DNA of 64,000 nt from contig OZ025271.1 of the NCBI GenBank assembly GCA_964019165.1, forward strand, positions 7,275,570 to 7,339,569. Direction: 5' to 3'. This document shows positions 1 through 14,409 of the stretch, piece after piece. The translations under genes and the position numbers were made by a program. Every line of letters begins with the position of its first letter. The stretch's first letter is position 1. The notes beneath the pieces were generated by a model that saw only the letters and a program-made list of their open reading frames with translations, was not told the origin of the DNA and searched no databases. Source of the stretch: Mastigias papua. Lineage: Eukaryota > Cnidaria > Scyphozoa > Rhizostomeae > Mastigiidae.

Positions 1-676
1 AAAACTGTATACGCCATAAAGACAGTCGAGGACGGCCTTAGACATTACGCTAGTTAAGGAGGTTTGTTGTTGTCATAACTTCTCTACAGTGACCAGTTTT
101 GATATACCTGGATTAAATTATCAGCGTAGGACAATCTAAACATCATTTAATTTTGAACATGGCTATCATCCAGCTTTAGGGGTACCGATATGACGCCTAG
201 CTGTGATAATCTCAGAACTATGCGTACCCAACCCAGATCTGAGAAGAGTAGAAGTGAATTCAGGATAATTAGGCATACCTAGCTCTAGTCCAACGGGTTT
301 TAGATAAAAAAAACAAACTCCTTACCGCTTCCTTGGCGAAGGGGTGCTCATGGAGGACCTGTGTAATGGGAGGTGATGGCAGGGTGGTGCGCAATGTCTA
401 ATATTTTTGTAACGGATCATAGCCCAGCTTAGGGCACGGAGATATCGATGAGAAATGTACATACGAAGTTGTAGCCAAAAAATCGCTGTTGTAAATGAAC
501 GTAAATTTTTTTCCGGGGCAAATGTTATGAGGCATGAATTCTCCACAGCACCTCCGTTTCACAATGGCAACAATGGCGAAATGAAGAAACAAGGTAAAAA
601 TGGAGGCACATGATTGGATAATCATTTTATGTAAACAAATCCGCTGATTGGTCAATTACAAAATGTGCTCTTGCTG
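1..676. other. Non-coding flank, nothing recognised
   Basis: Only short open frames are present, with no family signature and no convincing splice-site pairs on either strand. I see no tandem or inverted repeats here. It is the sequence left of the first copy of the 1.6-kb dispersed repeat. Confidence 0.4.
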
Positions 677-2298
677 TATTGCAATTATAGGTAGTTCATT
701 ATACAATGTAATGTCAAATGAGAGTCACATTTTTAGAATCATGCCTGCATCTACAACTTGTATTAAATGCTGGAAGTGTCAGAGAGCACGCCCTAGTACA
801 TTGTGTTTACACTACGTAGACAAGGTTTGCTTTATTCACTTTAGTTTGTTTTTTAGGCTGTCTATGTAACTTTCAGTCAATTATGAAACCCTTAGCATTG
901 ATAATCTGATAGGCCAGAGTTAATAAACGCATATGCACAAAAATACAATAAAGACCGTAGTTGTAAATTTACTTATTCCATTAGCAATACATTGCATCCA
1001 CTTACTTAAGATTATTCAATAGTTATTCTAGTGAGATAACGTGTGCGAAGTGCTTTGAATGGGGCTTTACCACAACGACGAAGGTAAGCATCTAAATCAC
1101 TGCGTTCGCATGTAGTGTATTAATTCTATTGCTTGGAATATAATTCCGTATACATTGATGACGCATACCGAGATCTCTCTACTCGTACTCGTTTTTGTGA
1201 GCGTATATCACGAGATAAAAACTCACAAACAATCTCTTTATGTTGAATCAAAGGAAACCTTACTTCACAAGTAGCACATACCATCTGAACATAAAATCTT
1301 TAGGCTTTTCTTCTTTCTAGCATGTTTGCTCTATGCAATCTGTAGCCTACCCGTTTTCTCTTAGGGAACAGCCATTAGGTATTGCGGAGACAAGAAAGGA
1401 GGAAATTCAACTGGGGTATGGAATTTTGATGAATGTTTGAACTAGGGTATGACATTGATAACAACTTTCAAGCTGGGTGTGTGAAATAAAATTTCAAGAA
1501 AAATTAGGGGTGGTAGAATGGCAGATACTTGGAGAACATCCAGCTATTATTACGGTATGTGATAATGTCAATATTTGCATTCAATCATACTTCCATTGCT
1601 GGGGTATTGTAAAACTTTGAGTCATGAGACTGAGATCCAAACACATGTTTCGCATGTATTTACATGTTTCGCTTGGGACAAACTTTTCGCACTCCCTTAA
1701 TCTAAATGTTTCGCTTCCCTTTGTCGTTATATTATAGCGTTCATTTAAAGTGCTTCACAAATTAATATTTTATTTAAGCAATAAATAGTAAAAAAATAAT
1801 CAATCTGGTGAATATTCGAGGATTCCATGGCAACACAAGGAGTGGAGTTGGCTGAACCAGAAATAGTATTACATATACAACTTCCGAGTACTCATACAAG
1901 ATGTTGAAGTCTAAAAGGTGGAATGTAATCAATATAATTTTGTCAAAAAGTTAACTTGTTAAAAGAAATCAGAGAGCACTCGATGAAGTCATGGGTCTGA
2001 AGCTTTGTCTCTTGATTCTGAATCAGGGGGTTTACTGTAAACTGGTGAAAGTTTACAACAGACAATTTACTTCAAAGAATTCTGAACACGAAGTTGTTTA
2101 TGTGAAGTTTGAATCTTCCAAAACTATATTAAAGACAAAGATACTTCGCACTTGGTCATTTTAGATGTGGCAGAATTCCATTTATTGTTTAAATCAATTG
2201 AAAATGGGGCAAGAGAGGACCGACAAGGTCAAACAAGGGTCAACAAAGACCAACAAGGATCTACAAGGACAAACATGGACCAACAAATAGCATAAAGG
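677..2298. repeat. 1.6-kb dispersed direct repeat, copy 1
   Basis: This 1.62-kb segment recurs in the same orientation at 5521-7168. The last 650 bp of the two copies are almost identical by eye. The left half carries scattered substitutions and small indels. Shared landmarks include a run of repeated TGTTTCGC words and, near the right end, a purine-rich stretch of repeated ACAAGG/CAACAA words. No long open frame is conserved between copies. A hexamer GCTCTT occurs just outside both ends of this copy and could be a target-site duplication. I cannot assign the repeat to a class; it may be a non-autonomous element or a segmental duplication. Confidence 0.75.
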
Positions 2299-5200
2299 GC
2301 TCTTAACTATAGACTTTATCTGTATGTACATAAGAACAACGGTTAATTGACTTATGAATTCAATGTTTACCAACACACCTCTTTGTACACATGTCGTTAT
2401 AGCTACAAGCAATGGATTAAAACTTGAAGTAGGAAAGCTATGTATTTAAACTATTTACTGTTTCCTGTTATTTTAAGGCTCTTGTTATGTCAAATTGCCC
2501 CTCAAAATGTCCAATTGTTTAATGGGTTCTAAGGTAGATTGGGGGAGAGAATATATCTTGTGTAAGAAATTACGTTTTACTGCATTAAAGAGTGTGTTTA
2601 CATAAACTAGCAAGATATGTGAGATTGACAAGAAACAGGAAATAATACTGGCTTGATTCTAGGTAGAGTAAGAAGTCCCCAAATAATACAATTATAGCTA
2701 AGACATAAAAACATATAACTCAACTATATCTTAACTGTTAGTCCCTCAATTTGTGTACCATTCATGTATGATATTTGCAGAAACTTAAAGGATTTTGAAT
2801 AGCTGTAACATTCCACTTACAACAGCGTCTGACATTCCTGAAAGGAAAACATAAGTCATATCAGTACTACCAATAACTGCAGTTATTTTAAAACTTTTAC
2901 TCAATAATAGTTATGAAGAGAGATACGAAATTTCCCTAGACATCAATTTTTAATTGAAGTACAAATATACAATTACAATATTTGTCCAAAATTGAATACC
3001 CTGTAATTTACTCGTCTGATGAAGAAAATCCTGCAACCTAATCTAAGTTGATTGAGATGCCTGTGCATAATACACATACATTTGCATAAATTTCGACCGC
3101 ATCCTCTTCTACTTCGGGATGAAACATCTCATATTACTCACAAAATGCGTGTCTTTCTTAAAATTAATACATGATTATTTAGTCCTCTGCAGAGTGGTCT
3201 TCTATCTGATCTCAGGGTACTAAATACTCAAAAAATCTTATCTGCTTCATCAAACATTAGGTGAGGATGGGGCAAAATAAGTCATTAGTTACTATGTCCA
3301 GAAACAAAAGATTAATTTCAAGTCAGGGACAAATCTTAGTCTCGATGTCTTTGCAAAAACTTAAATGTCGGAGATAAAAAGTATGCTCTGACTTCTTACT
3401 TTTGAGTAATTTGTGATACTAGTCATAATATGTTATCTTGAAAATTGCGGTGGGGTAAGGGGTTGGACAAAATCCATACAAGGAGGAATTATCGAAAATT
3501 GATGCTCAGCCCTAACAAGTATAACTGAATGGTAGAAATACTGTGTACGAACCGTGAAAACACTACAAAAATGGACTTTTTCAGTTCTTTAAAGCTTACT
3601 ATATGCACATTTTGTACTTATTTCCTTAATTCACAATAAATATGAACAACACATGGATTCCCAAGCTCTAAATCTGTCCTTGGAAGGAAATGCATATCAG
3701 AGTCTCATAAACTGGGAAACCTTCTTCGTTTAATATTTTCGATGCATTTCTAAATTTAATTCAGAATACCAGAGTATCAAACACAAATCCTTTTAGAGAG
3801 AGATTTATCTTGCCCTACCTATAAGGATAAGACCAATGACTACTCTTTAGCTTTCAACTGCTCTATGAAATGGGAACCGCAGTTTGTCAATTAATGGACA
3901 CCGCAGCATGGCAAAGCCAAAACAGCCATAAAGATTGAAATCATTTCATCTTTAGCTCAATACGACAACATTCCTGAATTCCTCAACAATTTCTGGATTT
4001 TCTAATTCTGGAATATTGTTGAATTAAATTTTAATGATAAAATGATTTCACATTCTGTCGTCGTTCTGGCTCTGAAATTTACTGTATTTAATGACGTCAT
4101 TTGATAAATAAATAGTAAATACTGGAGCATTTGAAAGTTATCTGATAGTGACCAATTTTGCCCCACAAACCCAATTACTCCGCCCCATCTATCCTTCTAA
4201 TTAAGAGCAAGCAAGCGAATTCTGAATTGCATTTTGAAGTCATTTAGAAATAGGCCGCAATGAAAGGCAATGAAAGGCAATGATCAAACAACAACAAAAT
4301 CAAAATGGAGAGTTTTGGATTAACACCAATTTAAGTTAAGGAGGATTTACAGCACACCTTATAGTTCACTTATTAGAAATTGTACAACAGATGTATGATA
4401 CATACGGTGGCGGACGGGTAAGGGGTGTCGAGTTGTGATCGCATTCCGGGCTCACCCTAACTGCCTTATTAGCGGACCTTCCTTAGAATCGCGCTTGATC
4501 ATTGTCACACTACTTTTATACCACGCCCAATACAGGCCCCGTTGATAAAGTAGTCTTCCTGGGAAACAGCTGCCAGTCCACACCTGGGTGCATATTTCTA
4601 AGTTGAGTAGTAATTGTCAAAAGAATGAAAGGTTGCAAACTGTTCTGGCAACCGTGAAAGAGCAAGGAATGAAACATTGCTGCTGCATACAATAAAGAAG
4701 ATGAGATGACAGGTAGAGATGATGTATGTTATAGAGATGGAAAGTCAAAAGCAGTTGTGATTGTAGCATGGGAGAAGACCTAGATGCTATATCATGAGAT
4801 TTCTCATCTGTGCTACACTTAACAAAATCAATTCATGAATTATATATTGATAACCATACTTTAGTTTATTAATAGATCTAATAAACGCATATGACAAAAA
4901 GGAAACATAGAAGTATTTGGTTAGCACCAAATGCAACTAGGACTAATAATTCTAAGATTGGAAGTCCAAAAATATCACTTGAATACAAATTTAAAGTAGA
5001 TGACAGCGGTATTATTGAGTACAGAATAATCGTCTCAATCCGAATCGTAGTTTTTTGATTTTTTCCAAGCATCTCATATTTATTCTGACCTCCAGTAAAT
5101 AATTTCAATATTTTTAGAGTGAAATTGAATCTTTGCTCTGAGATTGCTTGTTTTACTTAGAGAGCAACCAGATAGTTCATATGGTACTATCTCTCCGTTA

Positions 5201-5520
5201 GATTCATACAGTAAAATATACATTGGAATCTAAAATCTTTCATGCAGAAGACCAGCTATCCAAAGGTATCAATTGATTGTGTTAGTGACTTCCTTTTTGG
5301 CCATAGATCTTATACAGGGCTCTGTTATTGTGCTTTCATAAGTAGAAATAGCAGTGTATTTCTGTTCAACTGGCAACCCTTCAGTGGCATGTACAACTGA
5401 AAAACATCAGCAAATCTACAGTATAAATTAGGCCTTAACCGTTGTAGCATCAAAAAAATTTTGAACAGAAAAGTACATTATGTGATTTAAAAGTCAATAA
5501 CTGGCTTGACTTACCAAGAG
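2299..5520. other. Spacer between the two 1.6-kb repeats
   Basis: A 3.2-kb AT-rich stretch with no open frame above about 76 codons and no recognised protein, tRNA or transposon motif. If the flanking repeats were LTRs this would be the internal region, but I see no primer-binding site next to copy 1 and no polypurine tract next to copy 2, so that reading is not favoured. Confidence 0.4.
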
Positions 5521-7168
5521 TATTGCAATTATAGGTAGTTCATTATACTATGTAATGTCAAATGAGATTCACATTTTTAGAATCATGCCTGAATCTACAA
5601 CTTGTATTAAATGCTGGAAGCTTCAGAGAGCACGCCCTAGTGCATTGTGTTGACACTACGTAGACAAGGTTTGCTATTGAAGTAATAATTGTCATTACTT
5701 GTTTAATTCACTTTAGTTTGTTTTTTAAGTTGTCTATGTAACTTTCAGTCAATTATGAAACCCATAGCATTGACAATCTGATAGGCCAGAGTTAATAAAA
5801 GCATATGCACAACAATGTAATAGAGACAGTAGCTGTAAATTTACTTATTCCATTAGCTATGCATTGTATCTACTTACTTAAGATAAATCAATAGTTATTC
5901 TAGTGAGTTAACGTGTGTGAAGTGCTATGGATGAGGGCTTTAACATAACAACGAAGGGAAACACCTAAACACTGCGTTCACGCGTAGTGTATTAATTCTC
6001 TTGCGTGGAATACGATTCCGTATACGTTGACGAGGACTGTCGACATTTCTCTTCTCGTACTAGTTCATGTGAGCGTATATCACGAGATAAAACTCCCAAG
6101 CAATCTCCTTACGTTGAATCAAAGGAAACCTTATTTCACAAGTAGCACATACCATTTTAACATACAATCTCTAGATTTTTCTTCTTTCTTGTGTGTTTGC
6201 TCTATGCCACCTGTAGCCTACCCGTTTCCTCTTAGGGAACAGCCATTAAGTATTGCGGAGACAAGAAAGGAGGAAATTCAGCTGGGGTATAGCTTTTGAT
6301 GAATGTTTAAACTGGGGTATCACATTGATAACAACTTTCAGGCTGGGTGTGTGAAATAAATGTTCAAGAAAAACTAGGATTGGTAGAATGGCAGGTACTT
6401 GGAGAATATCCTACTATTACTGAGGTATGTGATAATTTCAATATTTGCATTCAATCATACTCCCATTGCTGGGGTATGGTAAAGCTTTCAGTCTTGAGAC
6501 TGAGATCCAAACACTTGTTTCGCACGTATTTACATGTTTCGCTTGGGACAAACTTTTCGCACTCCCTTAATCTAAATGTTTCGCTTCCCTTTGTCGTTAT
6601 ATTATAGCGTTCATTTAAAGTGCTTCACAAATTAATATTTTATTTAAGCAATAAATAGTAAAAAAATAATCAATCTGGTGAATATTCGAGGATTCCATGG
6701 CAACACAAGGAGTGGAGTTGGCTGAACCAGAAATAGTATTACATATACAACTTCCGAGTACTCATACAAGATGTTGAAGTCTAAAAGGTGGAATGTAATC
6801 AACATAATTTTGTCAAAAAGTTAACTTGTTAAAAGAAATCAGAGAGCACTCGATGAAGTCATGGGTCTGAAGCTTTGTCTCTTGATTCTGAATCAGGGGG
6901 TTTACTGTAAACCGGTGAAAGTTTACAACAGACAATTTACTTCAAAGAATTCTGAACACGAAGTTGTTTATGTGAAGTTTGAATCTTCCAAAACTAAATT
7001 AAAGACAAAGATACTTCGCAGTTGGTCATTTTAGGTGTGGCAGAATTCCATTTATTGTTTAAATCAATTGAAAATGGGGCAAGAGAGGACCGACAAGGTC
7101 AAACAAGGGTCAACAAAGACCAACAAGGATCTACAAGGACAAACATGGACCAACAAATAGCATAAAGG
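5521..7168. repeat. 1.6-kb dispersed direct repeat, copy 2
   Basis: Same-orientation partner of 677-2298. It is about 26 bp longer because of small insertions in its left part. The right boundary is sharp: both copies end in the same CATAAAGG and then diverge. Divergence is concentrated in the left half, while the right 650 bp are near identical. Gene conversion or chimeric ancestry could explain that. Confidence 0.75.
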
Positions 7169-10100
7169 ACTTGCACAGATTAAGAAGGATCAGTACAAAC
7201 CAACAATTCAAATATATTTGTGAATTCTATTTGGAAATTGCAACATGGTTGTTTATTGACAGGCTCCAATATTGCAGACTGTTTTATCACACTGTGAGCA
7301 GCAAACAGGGGAAAAAGGCAAACCACGGAATTGTTGAGAAATTTAATTTCTGTCATGGATATCAAGGAAAACTTAAGGAACTCAACTTAAGGGATAGTTT
7401 AGATAATTCAAAATAGATAATCTCCTGCTTATTGGGCTTAGCAGAAAGATCCTGAATGCCACTGGAAATTTCAGGGAACTTTACAGATTTGGTAAAAGAA
7501 ACAAGGGAAAACAAGGGAATTCACAATCAAACCCCTTGGGTCATCTGGAATGATTTCTTTGCAGCAAAACCAACAATGCATTGTGCATAGCGGAAAAACA
7601 GCTTGACACAAATTCTAGCATTTATGAAATTAGATAGCATTCAGACTATTTCGATACTTTTAAATTGTAATAAATGGCTTTGGAGGGAAGACATGCTCAA
7701 ATCAAAAAGTTAATATGAAGTAAAGCAGCATTTCCTACAGAGAGCATACCTGTGAAAATTCCCCGAGGACAAGTTTCGGCAGATGAGCCCAACCAATTGT
7801 TGTTGCAACGTTGATAAATATATCTTTCAAGAACGACTAATAAATCTGCACATTTCTGGAAAAAAATTGTCAACTCATTACTGTGCTATTACAACCAATT
7901 GAAAAATGATTGTAGGGTCATAAGTCATACCTAGCCAAAGGGTTCTTATCAAAATTTGATTTTAACATCAGAGAATTTCATTGGAATTAATAGTCTAAGT
8001 ATAATACAATTTGAGCATCTAAGCAGCTAGCTGTCGAGCTAATATACATACCATAAATAGAAACAGCAGAATATAGATACAATATTAAAGAAACAATAAA
8101 TCTTTCCAAATAGAAAAAATACTCAAATTAACATCCTTATTCAAAAAATATGTCATATTCTTAAACCATAATGTTTCGTAATGTGTTTAGAGTGGAAATG
8201 TCTTTTGCACATAGCTACGAGATGATAAACAAACTTATCAAAACATTCATCACTTTGCTATAATATCACAAACACCACCACTTCACTGGAAAAGTGTTTT
8301 CATCACCCAGCCTCTGGCACGATTGTTCCTTAATATGATAAAGGCCTTGTAGTAAAAGTTCCTTGAATTGTTTTCTACATTTTAGTTCTAGCAGTTTCTT
8401 AAACATTTCTTAATCAAACAGACCATAAAACATTGTCTTTGTAGTGTCCATAGGGCATAGCACACAAAAGTACTGTAATAGATACTTGTTTAACTATGTG
8501 GAGGAGAGAAGGGGCGTCCGAAACTGAGAAAGAAGGCAAAAATTTCTCAAGTTTCTTAAATCTTTCTTTGTAATACTGTCTCTTAATTTGCAGGGTGTCT
8601 AGTACTTGGTTTCTAGTAAACCTGTTTCTTATACAGCTTATAAGGCAAAGTACTTCTCCGATATTTCCATTGTCTTCATAAATTTTTAAATTTGGGCTTG
8701 TTGTGGCCTATGGTATCTCTTAGTGCCCACTTCAAGTTTAGAAAACCTAGTGCATATTACAGTTAACTTTTTCAAAGTTGATGTAAGTACTGGATCAATT
8801 CACAATGCTCTATCCGTGAAATACTCAAGAACAAAACAATTATATTGGCTTAAGGCATCAAGACATCTGAAATTCTGACATTGATCCGAAAATACCTTAG
8901 CAGACCATATGCCATACTAGGCTAGCTTTTCAAACAATCATTTTTAAACTGCTACAGTAACAACTTAAATCTTCTCTGTAAATATTTCATCTTATCTTAA
9001 AAGGAGTGTTCGTGGTTGTGAATTTCTATAGCAAATTTGAAAACCCCACATCATTTTATGAAAGCAATTATTAAACTCCGTAAATGCACGATTTAGGGAA
9101 TTGATTCGGCATTTCAAGGCTATTCCTCATTAAATTGATGATACGAATTCCCATCATGCACTAAGAAGGGACTATATGAGAATGGATTAGGAGGACTATT
9201 CGCATAAGTCTGATGTAAAACTGTGATAAACAATATATTTTTAAAGCCTTTAATGTATGCTTAGACTGATTTGATACATCAGACAGACAGTAACTGATAA
9301 GGTTACACTTCCATACTTTGTATTGATTCTGCTGTCACAACTATAATCGACCTGTTGTGCAGACTGAACTCAATTTAAGCTCTAAACTTCAAATAATGAC
9401 TTTTTATTATTTAGCAGCATGGCTTAAACTTTTATCTAGGACATTTCATTGTGCCTTACAATCAATGGGGACATAAAAACAAGTGCAGCTTACATTTCCT
9501 TGTCCAAGCCGTTACACCATCATAACATGTCAATTTTAACTGCAAATTCAGGACACACTGCTGCCTATATGCATGAATAGTTAGGGGGTACTTAAGCAAT
9601 CTGTCATTACATCTTTTCCAACCAAGGCTGATCATGTAAACATAATTTACTTATTTCTCCAATACATACCTCACAATTCACAGTTTTTCCACAAAGCTCA
9701 CTAATGACTTATGTAGGTGCGGCTGATAATCAAGCAAGATTTACTTTTTATTCTGCGTCATTTAATGAGGCATCTATTTAAAAACAAAGGCATCTTACAA
9801 TGGAAGAAATATGGCACTACAAAAAGCAGGTGGTTCTTTACTGTGAAGTAGGAAGATATCCATATGCCTTTCAGAGCCTGGTCTGTAAAACTGCTCTTTA
9901 GATTGTTGATGTAGGAGAGCCTTCGACTTCTATATTTGACATATCTTTTTTTATCAAATAGCATTGATTAGATATCCAACTGTCTCTAAATTGTTGACAC
10001 AGGTGAGATTCTAAGGTTTATTTCTCTTAGAGAACTTGATAGAATAAAGCAAAAAATATTTGTTATATTTAAAGTAAGTATTTCTGTCCTAATTCATATG

Positions 10101-12183
10101 TAGCACTTGCACAGTAGAAAATGTTTACTCATTTTAATATTTATTTTTAATTCTATTTTTAATATGTTTTTGACTTGATATATATTCTAATTTAATGGAT
10201 TCTAATATTTTATTGATTTATAATTGCTAAATGAGAAATGCTTTAAAAAACTCCTAGTTCTTGGGTCCATAAGTAAAAGTTCTTTGTAAATAGTACTTTT
10301 CCATTTTATTGAGTATTATACATTTAGTCCTCTTGACGTCTAAATTTAATTTTATATCCATATAATACAAACCTGTGAAAAGTCTATACAGAATTGAAGC
10401 ACTGTAAGGGCTTCTCAATATAAAAGCCACTCTAAAGAAAGCCATCATTTTTCTGAATTACAAAGTACTTGAAGCCTGGATGCTTTCTGCTGTCCTAGAC
10501 TTGCTGTGCACCTACTCTGTAGCCATTGTTATACTTCTCAATATTGGATCAAAAGCAGATATAGATTCTGGCATACATTATAAACACTTAAAAGTAGAAA
10601 CTAAGTGTTGAATGCAAATCAATAAAACAGTTCATGTAGTTGAAGGCCTATCTCACCCAGTCCGTATTGCAAGTGGAGGATCTTGGGGATGTAACAAAAT
10701 CCAGGGGGGGGGGGCTATAGTGCTTATATATCATATATTAAAGACATAATATTTACATTCTTGAATATTAAGAATTAATTTATAGGTCATAGTTTCAGTT
10801 AACTTTAAAATAAATAGATTATGAAGTAAACTGTTTTAAAGTTATAGATAGGCAGAGAGTTCTAAATCTCTACACTCCTGGTTCTATTAACTCGATTACA
10901 TTACCTAAAAACCATTTAGCTTCATGACAAGCAGTAGAAGGCAAATGGGCATTCAAGTACATCAATATGTAGCTCGTTCTGTTCTGTTCACTGAATTTTG
11001 CCAATTCAAATTCTTGGAACATATACACATGAGTATGGTAAAGTTAATCTTTATTATATTTTTCATTCAATTACTATAATATTTATAATCTTAAGTTAAT
11101 CTTTGAGATAAGGTTTATCCCATAGGAAAAGCTAAATGTAAATAGATGTAAAATTGCTTGCTTTACATTCCATCCTAGGCCAACATACAGAAATTAATGT
11201 GCACTAACTGTTACTTTAGTCCAACTGCCACAGCTCTCTGTCATAGTCCTTTGATATTAACTGTCTTTACTATTTCTAACGATAAAGCAAGTAAGAAAGT
11301 ACTAACTCTCAGTTTTCTCGGGTTAGAGGGATTTTCTATCTGCATCATTTCTGAGAATGGGCTCTTTCATGTCATACCTCCTCCATCAGATAGGAACTTC
11401 CCTAGATAAATCCTTTTCAATTTTGAATGATATTTTAGTTATGAAAAGACATGAAAGATGAATACCCTGCTTTAAAGGAGCTTGATAAACACAGTTGTCT
11501 GCCATGCCAAAGCTGAGCTCATCTGAACACACTCAGATAATAGGATTCTACAAACTGCATCAGTAATAAGCTACTTAAATGTCTGCATTTCTGCATGAAA
11601 TATGATTAATGTGTCATGACCTCAAAATTATAAAGTATTACTTTGACAACATATTTTCATTTCTGTAGTCAATTGAAAATATCATTACAAGTGCTACAAT
11701 ACAAATGACAGATAGAGTTCGACGAGGTTCATTTGTAACTCTCCTTTAGTCCTCTTTCATCTTTAACAAATCGTATGATCCGTTATCTACTATCACAAGC
11801 TAACGAAGAACTTACCAGGTATCAAATCAAGGAATACACTTCATACAGTAATTGAACACAGATCTACGATTGTGTCTTGAATGTGCTTTAGTTCTCGTTT
11901 TCACTAATGCAGGCCTAATGTTTTCGTCTGGTGCCTCGTTTTCAACTATATGCAAAACAAAACAAGACACAGACAAACACCCCCACAGAGAAATGGATAC
12001 AAATATCAAACATCAAACAGCCAAATATTCCCTATCAAATGAATGAAACCGGTTCAACAACCAAATTGGTTTACATTTTCTATTTACATTTAATACAATA
12101 ACCTGTACATTTTGCTTTTACATATTCAAGTACAATTTCGTCGTCAGTTGCGAATAAGAACTATCGATTATGATCATACTCTC
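7169..12183. other. Gene-poor AT-rich region
   Basis: About 5 kb downstream of UBE2O (minus strand) with no supported exon, RNA gene or named transposon. It contains homopolymer and AT-rich runs, including a short poly-G tract near 10706. The segment 8450-8960 read on the minus strand gives protein-like fragments broken by stops, which may be an old retroelement, but no motif is diagnostic. Confidence 0.35.
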
Positions 12184-12636
12184 AGGTGCCAAATAAACGT
12201 CCCCCTGCTTATTAATTTTTCGATTTTTTCCAGTCCCCAGGACCTTGTAAGGACCCCCGTTATTAATTTTAAGGATCCTCAAGCATTCGAATGTTTTGTT
12301 TAAAAAGTGTCAAGTGATATCAAAACAAGTCACAATTGATATGTATCGAAGCATGTGTCAATTGATATCAAAACATAGTCAATTGACTTTGGTCAAAATG
12401 AATTTTGTGATAATTTTTTCTGGCATACTACTTCTAAGAAATGTCGCGAAAAATTGCTGCTGCAATGGCAGCCTGCGAAAATGACAACCTCCTTTTGCTT
12501 TTCCCCCGCTTTATAATCATTTAAAACTCTTTTTCAATTTCCAACCCCTTCGTTTATTCTGACCCTCCGTTTATTTAAAATGCAGAATTTTTTCCGACCC
12601 CCTGTTTATTAAAACCCTCTGTATATTTGGCACTTC
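12184..12636. mobile_element. Putative MITE with imperfect inverted ends
   Basis: The left end reads GGTGCCAAATAAACG followed by a C-rich and T-rich stretch. The right end, reverse-complemented, reads AGTGCCAAATATACAG followed by the matching G-rich and A-rich stretch. The imperfect terminal inverted repeats extend about 50 bp with gaps. There is no coding capacity. The interior has several copies of the word GTCAATTGA/CAATTGATATC. Superfamily unknown; no clear target-site duplication. Confidence 0.55.
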
Positions 12637-13412
12637 GGAGTGCAACATAAAACTACAACATATTATTAATTTTATGCAAGGTGGAAATAGAAAATTAGTA
12701 TAATCAACATACTGTACATTAAGGAAAGAAAAGAGACTTTTCTTTGATCTTGCTAGATACTGTTATGCTTGGTATATTCAAACAAAAATTCACGGAAGAT
12801 GCATCTTGGAAAATGTAAAACAGTATACAAGAAATCATTCATGGAGGAACTGACAACCCCACCAGCAATCTACAGATACCCCCTCCAACCTATTCTAATA
12901 CAGCTCTCATAAAACAGTAGCAGTACTTTAAATCTAACAATTCATCAATGTCTTTAATTTACAACGGCAGGTACACTGTTCAATGATATGACACAGGCAA
13001 AATTCAATGACTTCAAACCATATTAAAGACTGCTTTCCCTATAAAAATGTATTGCTGTTTTGAAGATTGCCTAGCTCTATCCTGATGAAAGGGCTATACA
13101 GTTGGAAAGAAGTTGTGGACATTGAGAGATAGAATGAGAGATATTCTGATGGCACCTTAAACTTCCTCATATCTACCAAAGTTATACCATCACCACGAAT
13201 TGTGGCTAGTTGCTATGTCAGAGTATAACCAACATAATAATTAACAAACAATACAACAGACTATTGGCATAAAGGATATATCACTAGTCTCTCCTTAAAA
13301 GACAAAGAACCTTAACTATAGTAGAGGTTCTACCCATTCAATGAGGCATCTGGATAGCAATAACAAGATTGGCTTAACACATAAGATAAGTTCTATCTGC
13401 AGTACTCATTCA
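12637..13412. other. 3' flank of UBE2O
   Basis: Sequence immediately downstream of the UBE2O stop on the minus strand, so it probably contains the 3' UTR. A minus-strand ATTAAA (TTTAAT on the plus strand near 12954) is a possible poly(A) signal. No exon or repeat is recognised. Confidence 0.3.
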
Positions 13413-13611
13413 CTAAGCACAAGTGTTAAACGACATCTCCAAGTTTTTAAGATTTCGCAGGATCGGTATGCAAAATCCAACTGATAGAGGGAGAAGAGGG
13501 AATCCTGGTTTGGTCAATGAGCTTTCGTCCTCTACCTTCGGAATATCGTGCTTTTGCAAAAAGTCTGTTGAGGCATAAAATCCGACCCAGTTGTATATTC
13601 GGGAAAATAAT
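13413..13611 (-). CDS. UBE2O: UBE2O last exon (C-terminal tail and stop)
   Basis: The acceptor is a T-rich tract ending in TTTTAG. The exon starts in phase 2, completing a lysine codon from the previous exon. It encodes the helix that follows the UBC fold (RIYNWV, compare RIESWL in human) and then the tail motif KPGFPLLPLSVGF, matching the DIGFPLFPLSKGF tail that ends vertebrate UBE2O. The stop is at 13413-13415. The human segment between these two parts is much longer, so the tail is compact here. Confidence 0.85.
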
Positions 13612-14409
13612 CTAAAAGAAAACACAAGGAAATGATGCAATGATTTTTCAAACTAGTCTCTTTCTTGGTCGGCATACTAAAAACCAGATGCATAAACTTG
13701 TGTTGTGGGAAATATTATGAGACCCATTTGTACTACAGATTACAGAAGAGGGTACAAACATAAAAAGAAGATGGCATTATTCAGGCCAGTGTAAGCATCG
13801 AAGTCAATGTTATCAAGATCCGAGCATATGCGTACTCTTAGCTTGCTAATCAACTGGAGGGCCTTAATAATCGGGGAGGTAGAGCATAATTCAAACATCT
13901 AATAAACGAAGAGTTTTGACAAGCAGGGAAGGGGTCAGAACTATTTCTAAAATCTAATGATAAATTAACTGTCCATTGCGCCTATGAGAAACATCAAAAG
14001 ACACATTTATATGGTGAAGGAAACACAATCATTTGGTGAAAGATTTCTTTTCTCACGGAAAAAGCCACTGTTCATTCCTGGGCATTTAATTAACAGGGGA
14101 CTCCTAATAATCTCCGGAGGTATCGGAATATGCCTGAAAAGTCAATAAGTGTCACCCCCCCCCCTTCGTTTAATAGAAACCTTTATAGACAGGAAGTGAG
14201 AGAAGAGAGATAAGTCAGATGAGAAAGGGAGAGGAAGCTTTGAAAAATGTCCCAACAGACAAGATCACGAGAGACAAACGCAAAATATAGGTAGCAATAA
14301 GAATCCAGGGAAATGTCTGTGATGATATAGAAACAAATGCTTGTTATTAATAAGCGAAGGGAAACACTGCTGACATGATGCTAAAAAGTTTCAGAAGGAA
14401 ATCGCTTAC

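Noticed and set aside
677..7168. LTR retrotransposon with 1.6-kb LTRs
   Set aside because: There is no primer-binding site after copy 1, no polypurine tract before copy 2, no gag or pol in between, and the ends are not TG...CA.
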